64,000 nucleotides of DNA from Sphingobacterium sp. ML3W (GCF_029542085.1 NZ_CP107036.1:4092001-4156000); one strand, 5' to 3'; positions 52,501 through 61,278 are shown, counted from the first letter of the stretch. Notes: generated from the sequence alone by a model not told the origin. Numbers and translations: made by a program.

Positions 52501-53315
52501 TACGATTGGGGCAGCCCAATGAACCTTTATTCTGGCAGCGAAATGACGAAATAGGAACATTGATCAAAGAGTACAACCTTATGATCATAAAGCTGGAAGA
52601 CTATGCCAATAAAATAAAGGATACCGAGCGTGAATCGACCTGGCGGGAAATGGCACAACAGATTGCCCATGAGATCAAAAATCCGTTAACACCGATGAAA
52701 TTAGGTATACAGCAGCTCAGAAGGTCCTATAAAGATGATGATCCTAAATTTCCTGATCGCTTCAATAAATTTTCAACTTCATTTATTGAACAAATAGATG
52801 CCTTAACACAAATTGCCTCAGAGTTTTCTCACTTTGCAAAATTTCCAACGACTGTGATGGAAAATATCAATATTGTGGAGAAAATAACGAAGTCGATATC
52901 GGTATACAATAATACGCCAAATGTCAACATCCGATTAATAAACAATGCTGATCAAAAAACATTGATTGTTAAAGCAGATGGAAACGAGTTATTAAGGACC
53001 TTCAATAATTTGATAAAAAACGCTATCGAAGGGGGATATGGGCGAAAAAACATGAAGATAGAGATCTCTATCGAACGATACTCTGACAAGTTCGTCAAAA
53101 TAGATGTCAAGGATAATGGCTATGGTATCCCTGCAGCAATGAAAGATAAAATATTCCAGATCAACTTCACAACGAAGAGTTCAGGAAATGGTCTAGGCTT
53201 GGTGCTCGTCAAGAAAACAATCGAAGCAAGTAATGGACAGATCTATTTTGAGACAATGGAAGGTGAAGGTACGACATTCCATATTTTGCTTCCGTTACAA
53301 CAAATTGAGTCTTAA
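49560..53315 (+). CDS. NtrY-like sensor histidine kinase, 1251 aa
   Basis: A large multi-pass kinase. A first membrane helix is near residues 10-28, a cluster of several helices at about 205-440, then a periplasmic region to about 715, further helices near 720, 790 and 935, a HAMP-like linker (about 960-1010), HisKA with the phosphorylated His1037 in QIAHEIKNPLTPMK, and an HATPase domain at about 1130-1250 (N-box NNLIKNAIEGG, G1 DNGYGIP, GNGLGLVLVKK). The start is uncertain: TTG at 49560 or GTG at 49569. No response regulator is adjacent. The region before HisKA resembles the NtrY architecture. Confidence 0.85.
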   Translation: MTHVNSGIKIRLLLLILTLCFIGTAITIKESVTNKEILDIDTKSLNDYVAKQEKKVDRLFKDSLLLKTFKNYDQYPIAVYQAFERYKNDEKVYLFLFKDHEPKMWSTHLFVPITDQGFLEKSNFVQDDNRSYVVRKKTIGNISILAYILVKPYTNNNNPYLNSSLRRNFFDTRNIDIASYTDTVAIKNIYSNEGSYLFSVKLKDGDHENIYTILQFFCWLLAWIALLIFFNSLCLHMAKTKRAWWAIALLAGVFVLVKFADLKWNLLSENATFAIFDSRNYAYNSFFPNIWSVLSTTILILWLILFIYSIRKELNFDKIKSIRIFKLPVAIAFILSIYLSFAFLYDIAGTLITHSNNIYFDFTKLVDLHFLSWVDLGIVGMGILALNIYIDLVLFILKKLELKPTQLLNIQLASVIFVILIISIYIEKNSLVNLLLALIILIKSFGEKYFDRHVLTNYIAVLILWAIISAITHARFYQERDLIDMKILLNNLQSEDDLNAVSLFSDIESGISNDKELKHLFNISLPYTNTEEINNFIKKKYFSGYLTKYEFKAYYYDQNNMPLNPNGQNRINEYREKVINKSIKVTQNFYRASAELGTHEYFSIIPVTIDQNRIVNVIINLSNKDFSYTVPYPEILTDMRINNSQYYNKGEYSIALYKGGSLVTQFGKYTYENNLRGLKGGPGEYIEVLDRDSYLHMAYIANTFSTYIISKQKPSFWDYVATTSFLFLVFFMIFVIFHYAAAFYIFLKNTKLTFRNLKYQFYKIINKIQYSTRIQTSIISSVILAILISAVISYISINKQLYNNNRNSKERFIIELGKRLENMLTSTEEIPNEDQLTNILKTLSETISKDFNLYSKSGKLLYSSQPRIYDLELFSMFINPAALKNLSLLKKSETIEDERIGTFQFETSYATIRDKDYSTLAYIGIPNFSLQKEENINKNLLLNTIVNIYSLIIIGFGFYATFVANSVTNPLSIISKKISQLRLGQPNEPLFWQRNDEIGTLIKEYNLMIIKLEDYANKIKDTERESTWREMAQQIAHEIKNPLTPMKLGIQQLRRSYKDDDPKFPDRFNKFSTSFIEQIDALTQIASEFSHFAKFPTTVMENINIVEKITKSISVYNNTPNVNIRLINNADQKTLIVKADGNELLRTFNNLIKNAIEGGYGRKNMKIEISIERYSDKFVKIDVKDNGYGIPAAMKDKIFQINFTTKSSGNGLGLVLVKKTIEASNGQIYFETMEGEGTTFHILLPLQQIES

Positions 53316-53621
53316 TTATAGTGGATGTTATGAACCCAATCCCATATATGAAACTTACCTCACATAGAATCCATCTATTTACTAGAATCAAGTTATTATC
53401 GGACAGTTGAGAAGTATAAACAGTTCCAATAGATTCTTTGTTAAGGGCTTTACACAAAGTCTACTGCTCCTATTGACCTTCCTAAAATAAAGGAAGAATA
53501 AGGGCAGCACCGCTACTAAAGAGGCTCTAATTACGAAATACGGCTGCAAAAAGTAAAAGTGAATCCGCGCAGTACTGAATATTTAAAGACCCTCGAGAGT
53601 ATTACATGGAAAACTAAAGCA
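53316..53621. other. intergenic stretch without recognised feature
   Basis: About 300 bases between converging genes; no open frame of note, no promoter match and no repeat was recognised. Confidence 0.4.
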
Positions 53622-53652
53622 AAAAGGGCAGTCCAACTCTGAACGGCCCCTT
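53622..53652 (-). terminator. terminator after the coiled-coil gene
   Basis: On the minus strand an imperfect hairpin (AAGGGGC with GCCCTT, inner GTTC/GGAC) is followed by TTTTTGCTTT. Confidence 0.55.
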
Positions 53653-53676
53653 CTTTATTCTTATAAGAATATATTG

Positions 53677-54603
53677 CTAACGCAATACAACGGTTGATCT
53701 ACCCATGATCGCATTGTCTTCATAAAGTAATATCGTGTATGCTCCCTTGGTAAAACCATCCTCTGCAGCCCAATACACGATATAATCCTCGCCCTTATTC
53801 GTAAACAAAATATTATGTTTGAAGGTATACTGTAATTTTTCACCGTGTACAAAGAAGATATTGTCACCTTGGACGACAAGATTTCCCTGAGGATCGATTA
53901 TTCGTATATAAATGTCACGTTCTCCACTTTTAGCCAGCGAGTTGTCTGCGATAGTGAAATTGATTTTCAATTTATCCACCCGCTTAGCGCGCTCTTCAAC
54001 AGATTCCTTTCCATTTCTTTTGACCTCAAGGCCATTGATACTGATACTTGAAACCTTCAAAGCAGATGCTGTTGTCACCTTCTCCTTCAATTCAGAATTA
54101 GTCGTTGTCAAAGAAGTAATTTGCTTATTTTTCTCGACTACCGATTCATTTAAATTAGAATTCTGCTTTGATAAAATTTGATTTTCTTGAATCAATCGTT
54201 GAACATCTACACGATAGTTATCAACTTGTTTTTTTAACAGGTTAATTTTGCGTTGAGCGTCATCAATATCCTTAGGAGTAATACTCTTATTTTCAAGCTT
54301 TTTGCGGAGTTCTGCAATCTCAGTTCTAGAGTCTTCCTTTTGTACAGTCATTTCAGGAGTCAATTGAACGTTTTCAACATCAATCTTATCCAATTCGGCT
54401 TCTATCCGATCGATTTGTACCTGAAGGTTTTCTTTTTCCACTGTTAAGGCATAGACTTTTTCGCCGTTCGTCTTAAACTTAACATAAAAATATATATTCG
54501 TTGCTAGTAACGCCGCTATCGCAATGATGAAGAAATAAACTTTAGAAGAATCTTTCTTCTTCTCATCTTCCTTCTTACTCGAAACAACCTCTGAATTCAT
54601 CAT
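53677..54603 (-). CDS. membrane-anchored coiled-coil protein
   Basis: A 308-residue protein with an N-terminal charged segment, a single membrane helix (about residues 24-43, VYFFIIAIAALLATNIYFYV) and a long coiled coil to about residue 175 (ENLQVQIDRIEAELDKID, KINLLKKQVDNY). The C-terminal domain is beta-rich (TIADNSLAKSGERDIYIRIIDPQGN) and resembles structural domains of envelope proteins. ATG is doubled at 54603/54600. Function unknown; topology suggests a periplasmic spacer or scaffold. Confidence 0.75.
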   Translation of the reverse strand: MMNSEVVSSKKEDEKKKDSSKVYFFIIAIAALLATNIYFYVKFKTNGEKVYALTVEKENLQVQIDRIEAELDKIDVENVQLTPEMTVQKEDSRTEIAELRKKLENKSITPKDIDDAQRKINLLKKQVDNYRVDVQRLIQENQILSKQNSNLNESVVEKNKQITSLTTTNSELKEKVTTASALKVSSISINGLEVKRNGKESVEERAKRVDKLKINFTIADNSLAKSGERDIYIRIIDPQGNLVVQGDNIFFVHGEKLQYTFKHNILFTNKGEDYIVYWAAEDGFTKGAYTILLYEDNAIMGRSTVVLR

Positions 54604-54706
54604 AATACATGCACTGTCATTTTCATCATATGAACTTATTGATTCATACCATTTAAATGTTTAAACAAAAATTATTCCAGTTTTATTTTTCCTCTATTAT
54701 TTATGA

Positions 54707-55858
54707 TTATTCAAAATAGTTCAAGGTCTCAAAACCGCCTTGTTTCAGATATTCTTCCTTTCTCATCAAGTGAAGATCCGATTGTACCATATCCGTTACC
54801 AACATTTGGAGATCATATTTAGGAATCCAACCCAGTTTGGTATTTGCTTTTGTTGGATCTCCAATGAGTAAGTCAACCTCTGTTGGTCGGTAATAAGCAG
54901 GATCCACTTTAACAACAGTTTGTCCAAACTTAATAAGCGATTTATCAATATTTAATTCCGCCAAACGCTCCTCGTCGACATCTATTATAACGCCTTTTTC
55001 CTGTTCGCCTTTTCCACTAAATTCTATTTCTATCCCCAATTCGGCAAAGGCCAAACGAACAAAGTCTCTAACAGTTGTCGTGACTCCGGTTGCAATTACA
55101 AAATCCTCAGGTTTTTCCTGTTGGAGGATTAACCACATTGCTTCAACATAATCTTTTGCATGTCCCCAATCACGTTGAGCGGAAAGATTTCCAAGGTAAA
55201 GTTTGTCCTGCAAACCTAACGCAATTTTTGCTACTGCTCGGGTAATTTTACGGGTCACAAATGTTTCCCCCCTGACAGGACTTTCGTGATTGAACAAAAT
55301 TCCATTACAAGCATACATCTTGTAAGCTTCCCGATAGTTAACTGTAATCCAGTAACCATACATTTTGGCAACAGCATAAGGACTTCTTGGATAAAAAGGA
55401 GTCGTCTCACTTTGTGGCACCGCTTGCACAAGACCATATAATTCTGACGTTGACGCCTGATAAATGCGCGTCTTCTCAATCATCCCAAGTAATCTGACTG
55501 CTTCCAATATACGGAGCGTGCCGATACCGTCAGCATTTGCTGTATACTCAGGTGTATCAAAGCTTACTTTTACGTGGGATTGGGCTGCAAGATTATAAAT
55601 TTCATCAGGCTGAGTCTCTTGAATAACACGGATCAAATTGGTTGAATCCGTCAAATCACCGAAATGCAATGTGAAATTTCTATTGTCAAGATGAGGATCT
55701 TGATAAAGGTGATCAATACGATCAGTATTGAACAGAGAACTACGGCGTTTTAGACCATGTACCTTATAACCTTTTTTCAATAGGAATTCTGCTAAATAGG
55801 CACCATCTTGACCTGTGATACCTGTTATCAATGCAGTTTTCGTGTTTTGTTCAGCCAT
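54707..55858 (-). CDS. gmd: GDP-mannose 4,6-dehydratase
   Basis: Converts GDP-mannose to GDP-4-keto-6-deoxymannose, the precursor of GDP-fucose and related sugars. The ATG at 55858 (MAEQNTKTAL) gives 383 residues; an upstream ATG adds 7. NADP motif TGITGQDGAYLAEFL near residue 11, and the active site STSELYGLVQ with YAVAKMYGYW (YxxxK) near residue 160. No fucose synthase (fcl) is in the window. It lies with other envelope genes. Confidence 0.93.
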   Translation of the reverse strand: MAEQNTKTALITGITGQDGAYLAEFLLKKGYKVHGLKRRSSLFNTDRIDHLYQDPHLDNRNFTLHFGDLTDSTNLIRVIQETQPDEIYNLAAQSHVKVSFDTPEYTANADGIGTLRILEAVRLLGMIEKTRIYQASTSELYGLVQAVPQSETTPFYPRSPYAVAKMYGYWITVNYREAYKMYACNGILFNHESPVRGETFVTRKITRAVAKIALGLQDKLYLGNLSAQRDWGHAKDYVEAMWLILQQEKPEDFVIATGVTTTVRDFVRLAFAELGIEIEFSGKGEQEKGVIIDVDEERLAELNIDKSLIKFGQTVVKVDPAYYRPTEVDLLIGDPTKANTKLGWIPKYDLQMLVTDMVQSDLHLMRKEEYLKQGGFETLNYFE

Positions 55859-55998
55859 ATTTCTAGTTATATTAAGCATGTCCTAAGCTAATCCTTGGGG
55901 CTCATGCTATTTTTATCAGATCAATCTGTTTTTAAAGGTGATGAAGCGAGTTGAATAAATCATAATCGTTTCGGACTGTAAAAGTATTAAATTTTCAA

Positions 55999-56028
55999 CA
56001 AAAAAAGCCATAGGAATTCCTATAGCTT
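55999..56028 (-). terminator. terminator after the lipocalin-like gene
   Basis: On the minus strand, AAGCTATAGGAATTCCTATGGCTT forms an imperfect hairpin followed by a T-run. Confidence 0.65.
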
Positions 56029-56056
56029 CTCGTTATTCTTTTTTTCTCGTTTGACC

Positions 56057-56620
56057 TTAGTTTACACGCGAGAAATTAAACACTAAATATGCTTCACCAT
56101 TGGCAACTGTCAACGGCATTTTCATGACTAATTTATTACCATCAGAATAAGATAGATCCAAACGGTAACCTGTCGTTACGTTTTTAGCTTTGTCTCCTGC
56201 ATAGATCTTTTTAAATTGGAATTGTGGTTCACCTAAACCTTTTCCAGGATTATAGATAGACCAAAAAATCTCACGTGATGCACCTGGAGCACATAAAGTA
56301 CCTTGCGCATTGAAAGTGATTGATCCCTTTCCATTTCCAATAAAGTTCCAATTACTACCGACAAAACACTCCGCCGGAGCTTCTTCAAAAACACTTTTAA
56401 TAGTGAAAGTCGAAGGCAAATTTTCTCTATCGATTGAATTTAGTGTCCAAGTTCCTTTCACCGCAGATTTCCACTCTGAAGCGCTAGGTCCCGAAGCTGC
56501 ACTTGTATTGGAAGAACCATTACCAGGATTTCCAGATGATGTACCTTGCTTTTGTGCACCACAAGAGAACAAGGTCACCGTAGCAAAAACAGTTGCTAAT
56601 GATAAAACGAATCGATTCAT
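56057..56620 (-). CDS. lipocalin-like lipoprotein
   Basis: The ATG at 56620 (MNRFVLSLATVFATV) gives 187 residues with a lipobox (LFSCG, Cys at about 20), then a serine/asparagine-rich linker to about residue 48. The body (WTLNSIDRENLPSTFTIKS, then TGYRLDLSYSDGNKLVMKMP) fits the short lipocalin-type beta barrels of Bacteroidota. Ligand unknown. Confidence 0.68.
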   Translation of the reverse strand: MNRFVLSLATVFATVTLFSCGAQKQGTSSGNPGNGSSNTSAASGPSASEWKSAVKGTWTLNSIDRENLPSTFTIKSVFEEAPAECFVGSNWNFIGNGKGSITFNAQGTLCAPGASREIFWSIYNPGKGLGEPQFQFKKIYAGDKAKNVTTGYRLDLSYSDGNKLVMKMPLTVANGEAYLVFNFSRVN

Positions 56621-56674
56621 ATGTATAAATTTTAATTTCAAATTGTATTTTTGGGGTAAATTAATCCACAGATC

Positions 56675-57007
56675 ATGAAGGTAACAGCCAAAAATCATAC
56701 CATAAGCAAAATAATAGCAAAAACTCTTTTAAGGTTATTTATTATCCTCTTGGCATTCGCTGCCTATCCGCTGTTTTTAGGACAGGAAGCCAAAGCAAAA
56801 TTAAGCCAAATAAGCCTCGCTTTCACAAATAAGGTTGCTTTCATTGCCCCTATTTTATTATTTTGCTTTATCGTCGGATTAATGATTGCTGTGCTTAAGC
56901 ACAAATATAATAGAATTGACCTAAATTGGCTATTTTCTCTTGCGACTATATTCGGTATTTTATACCTGATATTATTGTATTCAAGAATTTACCCAACTAT
57001 TGCCTAG
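56675..57007 (+). CDS. three-helix membrane protein, 110 aa
   Basis: A basic N-terminus (HTISKIIAKTLLR) followed by three likely membrane helices (about residues 19-36, 54-72 and 86-104). Its start lies only 54 bases from the divergent lipoprotein gene. It may be co-transcribed with the flippase-like gene 88 bases downstream. Family unknown. Confidence 0.6.
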   Translation: MKVTAKNHTISKIIAKTLLRLFIILLAFAAYPLFLGQEAKAKLSQISLAFTNKVAFIAPILLFCFIVGLMIAVLKHKYNRIDLNWLFSLATIFGILYLILLYSRIYPTIA

Positions 57008-57095
57008 GTTCAATTGCACAATTCGACAAAGTTCCTAACTTTGAATTTTCCAAAATCGCTATTATAATTGATTAAGATTGGAAAAATAAACTTCT

Positions 57096-58010
57096 ATGGA
57101 CAAAAAAAAAGGTTTAAAGATTCTAAAAAACGTATTAAAGATTGTCGTTACTGTAGGAGCCTTGTATTGGGTTTTCAGTAAAGTTTCACTCAAAGATCTC
57201 AAAGAAGCTGTAATTAATTCAAATCCCATCTATTTATTTTTAGCCTTATTAGCTTATAGTATATCGATATTTATATCCTCTTCGCGCTTACTGACCTTTT
57301 TAAGGGCTATTGGCTTAGATGTATCTGAAAAATACAATTTAAAACTCTATCAATTGGGGCTATTCTATAACCTGATTCTACCCGGTGGAGTAGGTGGAGA
57401 TGGCTACAAGATCTTCTTCCTCCGGAAAAGGTTCAGTATTAAAGGCAGGAAATTATTTACGGCATTATTTCTAGATAGACTAAGTGGCTTATGGGCCTTA
57501 TGCTTAATTATTGCGGCTTTAATTACCTATATGCCACAACTGGGCATACCAAATTACCTGACGATCATATTATTCATATTGGGTAGTATCCTTTACTATT
57601 TTATTGTCACAAAATTTTTCAAAGAGTACAAGGCTACCTTTTTAAAGGCACATTTAAAAGCAATAGGTGTACAGTCTATGCAAGTAATCGCTGCAATTTT
57701 GATTCTTTACGCGCTAGGGTTTAATGGAAAGTTTTCACCTTACTTATTTCTATTTCTAGCATCTTCATTAGTATCTATTATTCCTTTTTCTGTAGGCGGA
57801 TTGGGTATGCGCGAACTTGTTATCATGTGGGGAGCAGGCATTTTTCACGTAGATTCACACAATGCTGTATTGATCACATTGTTATTTTATATTATCTCAG
57901 CGATGGTCGCTCTTTCAGGAATTTATTTTATCTTCAATCCCAAAGCAATCGGAGAGGATAAACTCCCTTCTGTAGAGGAAGTCGAGCAAAGTCAAAAATT
58001 AGAAGAATAA
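57096..58010 (+). CDS. flippase-like membrane protein (UPF0104/LPG synthase TM family)
   Basis: A 304-residue membrane protein with about seven or eight helices and the family motif LPGGVGGDGYKIFFLRKR near residue 85, and SIIPFSVGGLGMRELVI near 225. The family includes the membrane domain of lysylphosphatidylglycerol synthase and putative polyprenyl- or lipid-linked flippases; the C-terminal synthase domain is absent. It is followed after 2 bases by the SDR gene. Confidence 0.85.
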   Translation: MDKKKGLKILKNVLKIVVTVGALYWVFSKVSLKDLKEAVINSNPIYLFLALLAYSISIFISSSRLLTFLRAIGLDVSEKYNLKLYQLGLFYNLILPGGVGGDGYKIFFLRKRFSIKGRKLFTALFLDRLSGLWALCLIIAALITYMPQLGIPNYLTIILFILGSILYYFIVTKFFKEYKATFLKAHLKAIGVQSMQVIAAILILYALGFNGKFSPYLFLFLASSLVSIIPFSVGGLGMRELVIMWGAGIFHVDSHNAVLITLLFYIISAMVALSGIYFIFNPKAIGEDKLPSVEEVEQSQKLEE

Positions 58011-58012
58011 AC

Positions 58013-58720
58013 ATGGCGAATATTATTATCACAGGAGCAAGTAGCGGAGTTGGGTTTGAAGCGGCACTTGATTTGACCTCAAAAAAGGACAACAAGGTTA
58101 TCGCATTGGCCCGATCAGCAGACAAATTGAGAAAACTTCATGAAATTGCAAGTCAGCTCAATCATGATGGAGGAGCACTCTTCCCCGCTCAATTTGATAT
58201 CGTTTATGACGACTACGCAACATTGGTCCCTTTTATTCAATCGAAATTCGATACCGTTGATATCCTGATCAACAATGCTGGAGCATTAGTGAATAAACCT
58301 TTTATGGAAACTAGTGGACAGGATTTTGCAGAAATGCTCCAGACAAATGTGATAGGACATGTTAATATGATTCAGCATATCGTTCCATTCATGCATGAAG
58401 GTTCACATATTGTCAACATCAGTAGTATGGGTGGATTTCAAGGCTCGATGAAGTTTCCAGGTCTATCCGCCTATTCTACCAGTAAAGGTGCATTGGCAAT
58501 TTTAACGGAATGTCTGGCTGAAGAATTTAAGGAAAGAGGAATCAAAGTCAACTGCCTGGCCCTAGGATCATCACAAACTGAAATGTTTGAAGCCGCTTTT
58601 CCAGGTATGGAGGCAGGTACATTAGCTTTTGAAATGGGCAGATATATTGCGGAGTTTGCGCAGAATGGGCACAAATACTTTAACGGCAAAATCCTACCTG
58701 TTGCCAATACAACACCATAA
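58013..58720 (+). CDS. short-chain dehydrogenase/reductase
   Basis: A 235-residue classical SDR: TGASSGVGFEAAL near residue 6, NNAG near 86, the Ser in NISSMGGF and the catalytic YSTSK near 151. The substrate is unknown. Its start is 2 bases after the flippase-like gene, so the two are probably one operon, perhaps for a lipid or sugar modification (inference). Confidence 0.88.
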   Translation: MANIIITGASSGVGFEAALDLTSKKDNKVIALARSADKLRKLHEIASQLNHDGGALFPAQFDIVYDDYATLVPFIQSKFDTVDILINNAGALVNKPFMETSGQDFAEMLQTNVIGHVNMIQHIVPFMHEGSHIVNISSMGGFQGSMKFPGLSAYSTSKGALAILTECLAEEFKERGIKVNCLALGSSQTEMFEAAFPGMEAGTLAFEMGRYIAEFAQNGHKYFNGKILPVANTTP

Positions 58721-58839
58721 CAAATAGTGACCAGATAGCAGTCTACGATTAGCATCAAAATATTCATATATGAAAGGGCTATATCAAAAGTCGATTTTGC
58801 AAATGACTCAAATAAAATTTTGAAACTTCATTAAATCAA

Positions 58840-58883
58840 AAAAAAACGACCAAATTCTTTAAGAATTTTGGTCGTTTTTTTTT
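58840..58883 (+). terminator. terminator between SDR and hydrolase genes
   Basis: AAAAACGACCAAATTC pairs with GAATTTTGGTCGTTTTT (one extra T) around TTTAA, with a long T-run. The core repeats that of the galM terminator. Confidence 0.75.
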
Positions 58884-58918
58884 TTGAGGTCTTCATAGCC
58901 ACGAGCATCGAGATTCGA

Positions 58919-60292
58919 TTACTTTGTTTTCAATTTAAGCCATTTGGTCAGATCATCCATCAATTGCTCATTGAAACTTTCCGGATTTTCAAAATATTCC
59001 TCAATTTTTCCTGTTTGCGCATTTTGAAACAGATGATTCAAATTTGGATAGTCTTTAATGGTAACATCTATCGTGTTCAAGTGCAGGCGTTGAAGTGCAT
59101 ATATATTCTCATTTGCAGGAACCTGAATATCCTTACCTCCAAAAGAAGCAAAAACAGGTACTTTTACTTGTTTCAGATAATATGCAGGATCAATACGTAG
59201 GAAAGTTTTGAACCATGGGATCAACATCGGGCTCAATTTAACTTTCATATCAGATGTTAATGCACTTCCATTGTTTTGACGGATAAGTTCTTTTTCCAAT
59301 GATTCTGCCAAAACCTTTGGTGGCTCGTCCCTTAGCAGAATGTCATATAGCCTTCTGTTATTGAGCTTATTTGCCTCCAACGCAGGCTCAGATAGTCCAG
59401 CCACTTTCCCCAAAGCATAGCTTTGCAAGATCAATAAGGAGTCACCTTTGAGGACTGGTCCAGACAACAAAGCAATATAATCGACCTTATCGTTTTCAGC
59501 AGCAACTATTTCTGCTATCAGAGCACCTTCACTATGGCCAATGATACCAATTTTATCAGTTTTGACCATTTGCTGTTTGCTTAGAAAATCCACGGCCGCA
59601 TTTGCATCCGATGCAAAATCAATTGTTGTCGCCAAGTTAACCTCACCTTTCGAACCGCCAATACCGCGGTCATCATAACGTAAAACAGCAAAGCCATTTT
59701 TGTTGAGATGATCCGCTAATACCTTAAATGGTCTATGGCCAAAAACTTCCGAATCTCTATTTTGCTGTCCACTCCCATTGACCAAAATGACAGCCGGAAA
59801 AGATCCTCCACCTTTTGGATAAGTCAGGGTACCTGCCAGAGAAGCATTGCCTTTTGCATTTTGAAAAGAAACGTCCTGTTCAATATAATCATATGGAGGA
59901 AAGACATCTTGCTTGCGTGAAAGCCCGCTTTGCTCGTTCTCACTACGCACCAATATCATCGCAGACTCGAAATTTCCCTGTTTCATGACACCCTTCATCA
60001 CATCTTTATCCCGATCCAGATAGCCCGTATATGATAACCCAATTGCTTTGACATCCATTGAGATCGAATCCTTATGGGTTTTTATTGTATTAACTGGAAA
60101 CTTCAATGAGGTCTGCATTGGGCTTTCAAAGGTCCCCACCCAATTCGCATCACTATCCTTCTTCAGGTTGAATACCAAAAGTAGTTTCTGTCCTGACACA
60201 TTCACCTCCCCCTTCCACGAACCATCAAAGGTTTGCGCATCAGCACATGAAAAATGCAAAAAGATCAAAAATAAGTAGAGAATTTTCTTCAT
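58919..60292 (-). CDS. exported alpha/beta hydrolase
   Basis: A 457-residue protein with a signal peptide (residues 1-20, ending CADAQ) from the ATG at 60292 (an upstream ATG at 60355 would bury it). The first 130 residues form a beta domain; the hydrolase domain has the oxyanion turn VNGSGQQNRDSE, nucleophile Ser in GHSEGALIAE (near residue 255), Asp in FASFGGKDIQVP and His in NLNHLFQ. The DxxS-type motifs suggest an esterase; substrate unknown. Confidence 0.85.
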   Translation of the reverse strand: MKKILYLFLIFLHFSCADAQTFDGSWKGEVNVSGQKLLLVFNLKKDSDANWVGTFESPMQTSLKFPVNTIKTHKDSISMDVKAIGLSYTGYLDRDKDVMKGVMKQGNFESAMILVRSENEQSGLSRKQDVFPPYDYIEQDVSFQNAKGNASLAGTLTYPKGGGSFPAVILVNGSGQQNRDSEVFGHRPFKVLADHLNKNGFAVLRYDDRGIGGSKGEVNLATTIDFASDANAAVDFLSKQQMVKTDKIGIIGHSEGALIAEIVAAENDKVDYIALLSGPVLKGDSLLILQSYALGKVAGLSEPALEANKLNNRRLYDILLRDEPPKVLAESLEKELIRQNNGSALTSDMKVKLSPMLIPWFKTFLRIDPAYYLKQVKVPVFASFGGKDIQVPANENIYALQRLHLNTIDVTIKDYPNLNHLFQNAQTGKIEEYFENPESFNEQLMDDLTKWLKLKTK

Positions 60293-60305
60293 AGTTTTCT
60301 GTCCG

Positions 60306-60896
60306 TTAAAAATAAAACTGTATACCCAAATCAAGCATAAAATATAATGCCACAAACAAAATGCTTACCCAAATCTTTTTATTGTTAACAGCGATATTCA
60401 TTCCTTTTACCAATAAATAGAACTGATAAAACAAGAGAAATAACACAAAGATCCCAAATAAACCAAATAGTACCATCTGCCCCTTGTCTATACTCGACAA
60501 GGTATGGTCACCATTTTTTAACGCTTGATCTATCTCACTGGTAAACTTGTCCTGATTGATTAACCTGCTCAAAAACAACACTAAATAAAGTGGAAATGGA
60601 GCAATCAAGATAACATTCAACACGTCGATAATTCTTGTCTTATTATTGGCAATACCCCCCGCAATATACAGTAGAATTAAAGGAGCCAAAACCATATAGG
60701 CATGGACTTTTAACACCGCAATAAAGGAAACGGTTACCTCAGGCTTATAGAAGTGCATAAAACCATTGAACTGCTGACCTGATAAATAAACAAGGTAACT
60801 GGATAACAAGAAACCGATGATACCCACGAGAAACAATGTCCGTTCTGAAAAATCCGCAAACGGATTTAAAAATAAATGTTTAATTTTCATCGGCAA
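60306..60896 (-). CDS. multi-pass membrane protein, Yip1-like
   Basis: A 196-residue protein with five likely membrane helices (about residues 20-40, 60-82, 90-112, 140-162 and 172-192). The arrangement resembles YIP1-type domains. It overlaps the DUF2089 gene by 17 bases and is co-transcribed with it. Start may be the third codon (60890). Function unknown. Confidence 0.65.
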   Translation of the reverse strand: MPMKIKHLFLNPFADFSERTLFLVGIIGFLLSSYLVYLSGQQFNGFMHFYKPEVTVSFIAVLKVHAYMVLAPLILLYIAGGIANNKTRIIDVLNVILIAPFPLYLVLFLSRLINQDKFTSEIDQALKNGDHTLSSIDKGQMVLFGLFGIFVLFLLFYQFYLLVKGMNIAVNNKKIWVSILFVALYFMLDLGIQFYF

Positions 60897-61155
60897 GCGA
60901 ATTTAATTTATGAATCAGATCATCCAGAATATTACGAACAGTTGGGTACGATTTACCCATCTGGTTAGCCATTTCTTTTAAACTACCTGAATACTTTAAG
61001 AAATTGAGGACAAACTCTTGCTCCTCGATTGTCAACTGCATCAGTAAGGGTAAAGTAAACTTACCAACAACTTCAGTGTCGCAGGAATCGCAGACCAGCT
61101 TGGAGACTTTCAACTTCGCATCACAACATGGACAATTTACAGGTATCTTTTTCAT
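60880..61155 (-). CDS. DUF2089 family regulator with zinc ribbon
   Basis: A 91-residue protein: a zinc ribbon (CPCCDAKLKVSKLVCDSCDTEV, about residues 9-30) then a helical HTH-like part (TIEEQEFVLNFLKYSGSLKEMANQMGKSYPTVRNILDDL, 42-81). DUF2089 proteins are thought to regulate transcription. It is coupled to the Yip1-like gene by a 17-base overlap, a pairing that suggests the membrane protein signals to it. Confidence 0.82.
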   Translation of the reverse strand: MKKIPVNCPCCDAKLKVSKLVCDSCDTEVVGKFTLPLLMQLTIEEQEFVLNFLKYSGSLKEMANQMGKSYPTVRNILDDLIHKLNSLADEN

Positions 61156-61177
61156 TTAACAATAATACTATTGATAT

Positions 61178-61191
61178 TATTAAATTTAATA
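61178..61191. promoter_or_regulatory. 14-bp palindrome upstream of DUF2089 gene
   Basis: TATTAAATTTAATA is a perfect palindrome in the divergent interval, 23 bases before the DUF2089 start, flanked by AT-rich near-repeats such as AATATTATCAATATT. It could be an operator for autoregulation; base composition alone makes such palindromes fairly likely here. Confidence 0.3.
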
Positions 61192-61251
61192 TTAATAATG
61201 TTAAAATCAAATACAATATTATCAATATTTTTCAAAATCATTGCTTAATGA

Positions 61252-61259
61252 TATATTTG
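61252..61259 (+). promoter_or_regulatory. -7 element before plsC
   Basis: TATATTTG fits TAnnTTTG, 19 bases before the plsC start; no -33 is clear. Confidence 0.4.
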
Positions 61260-61278
61260 TAAACAATAAAAAAAGCAA

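Noticed and set aside
56620..56680. TACAATTTG upstream of the lipocalin-like gene as a -7 element
   Set aside because: It has one base too many between TA and TTTG, so it does not fit the consensus.
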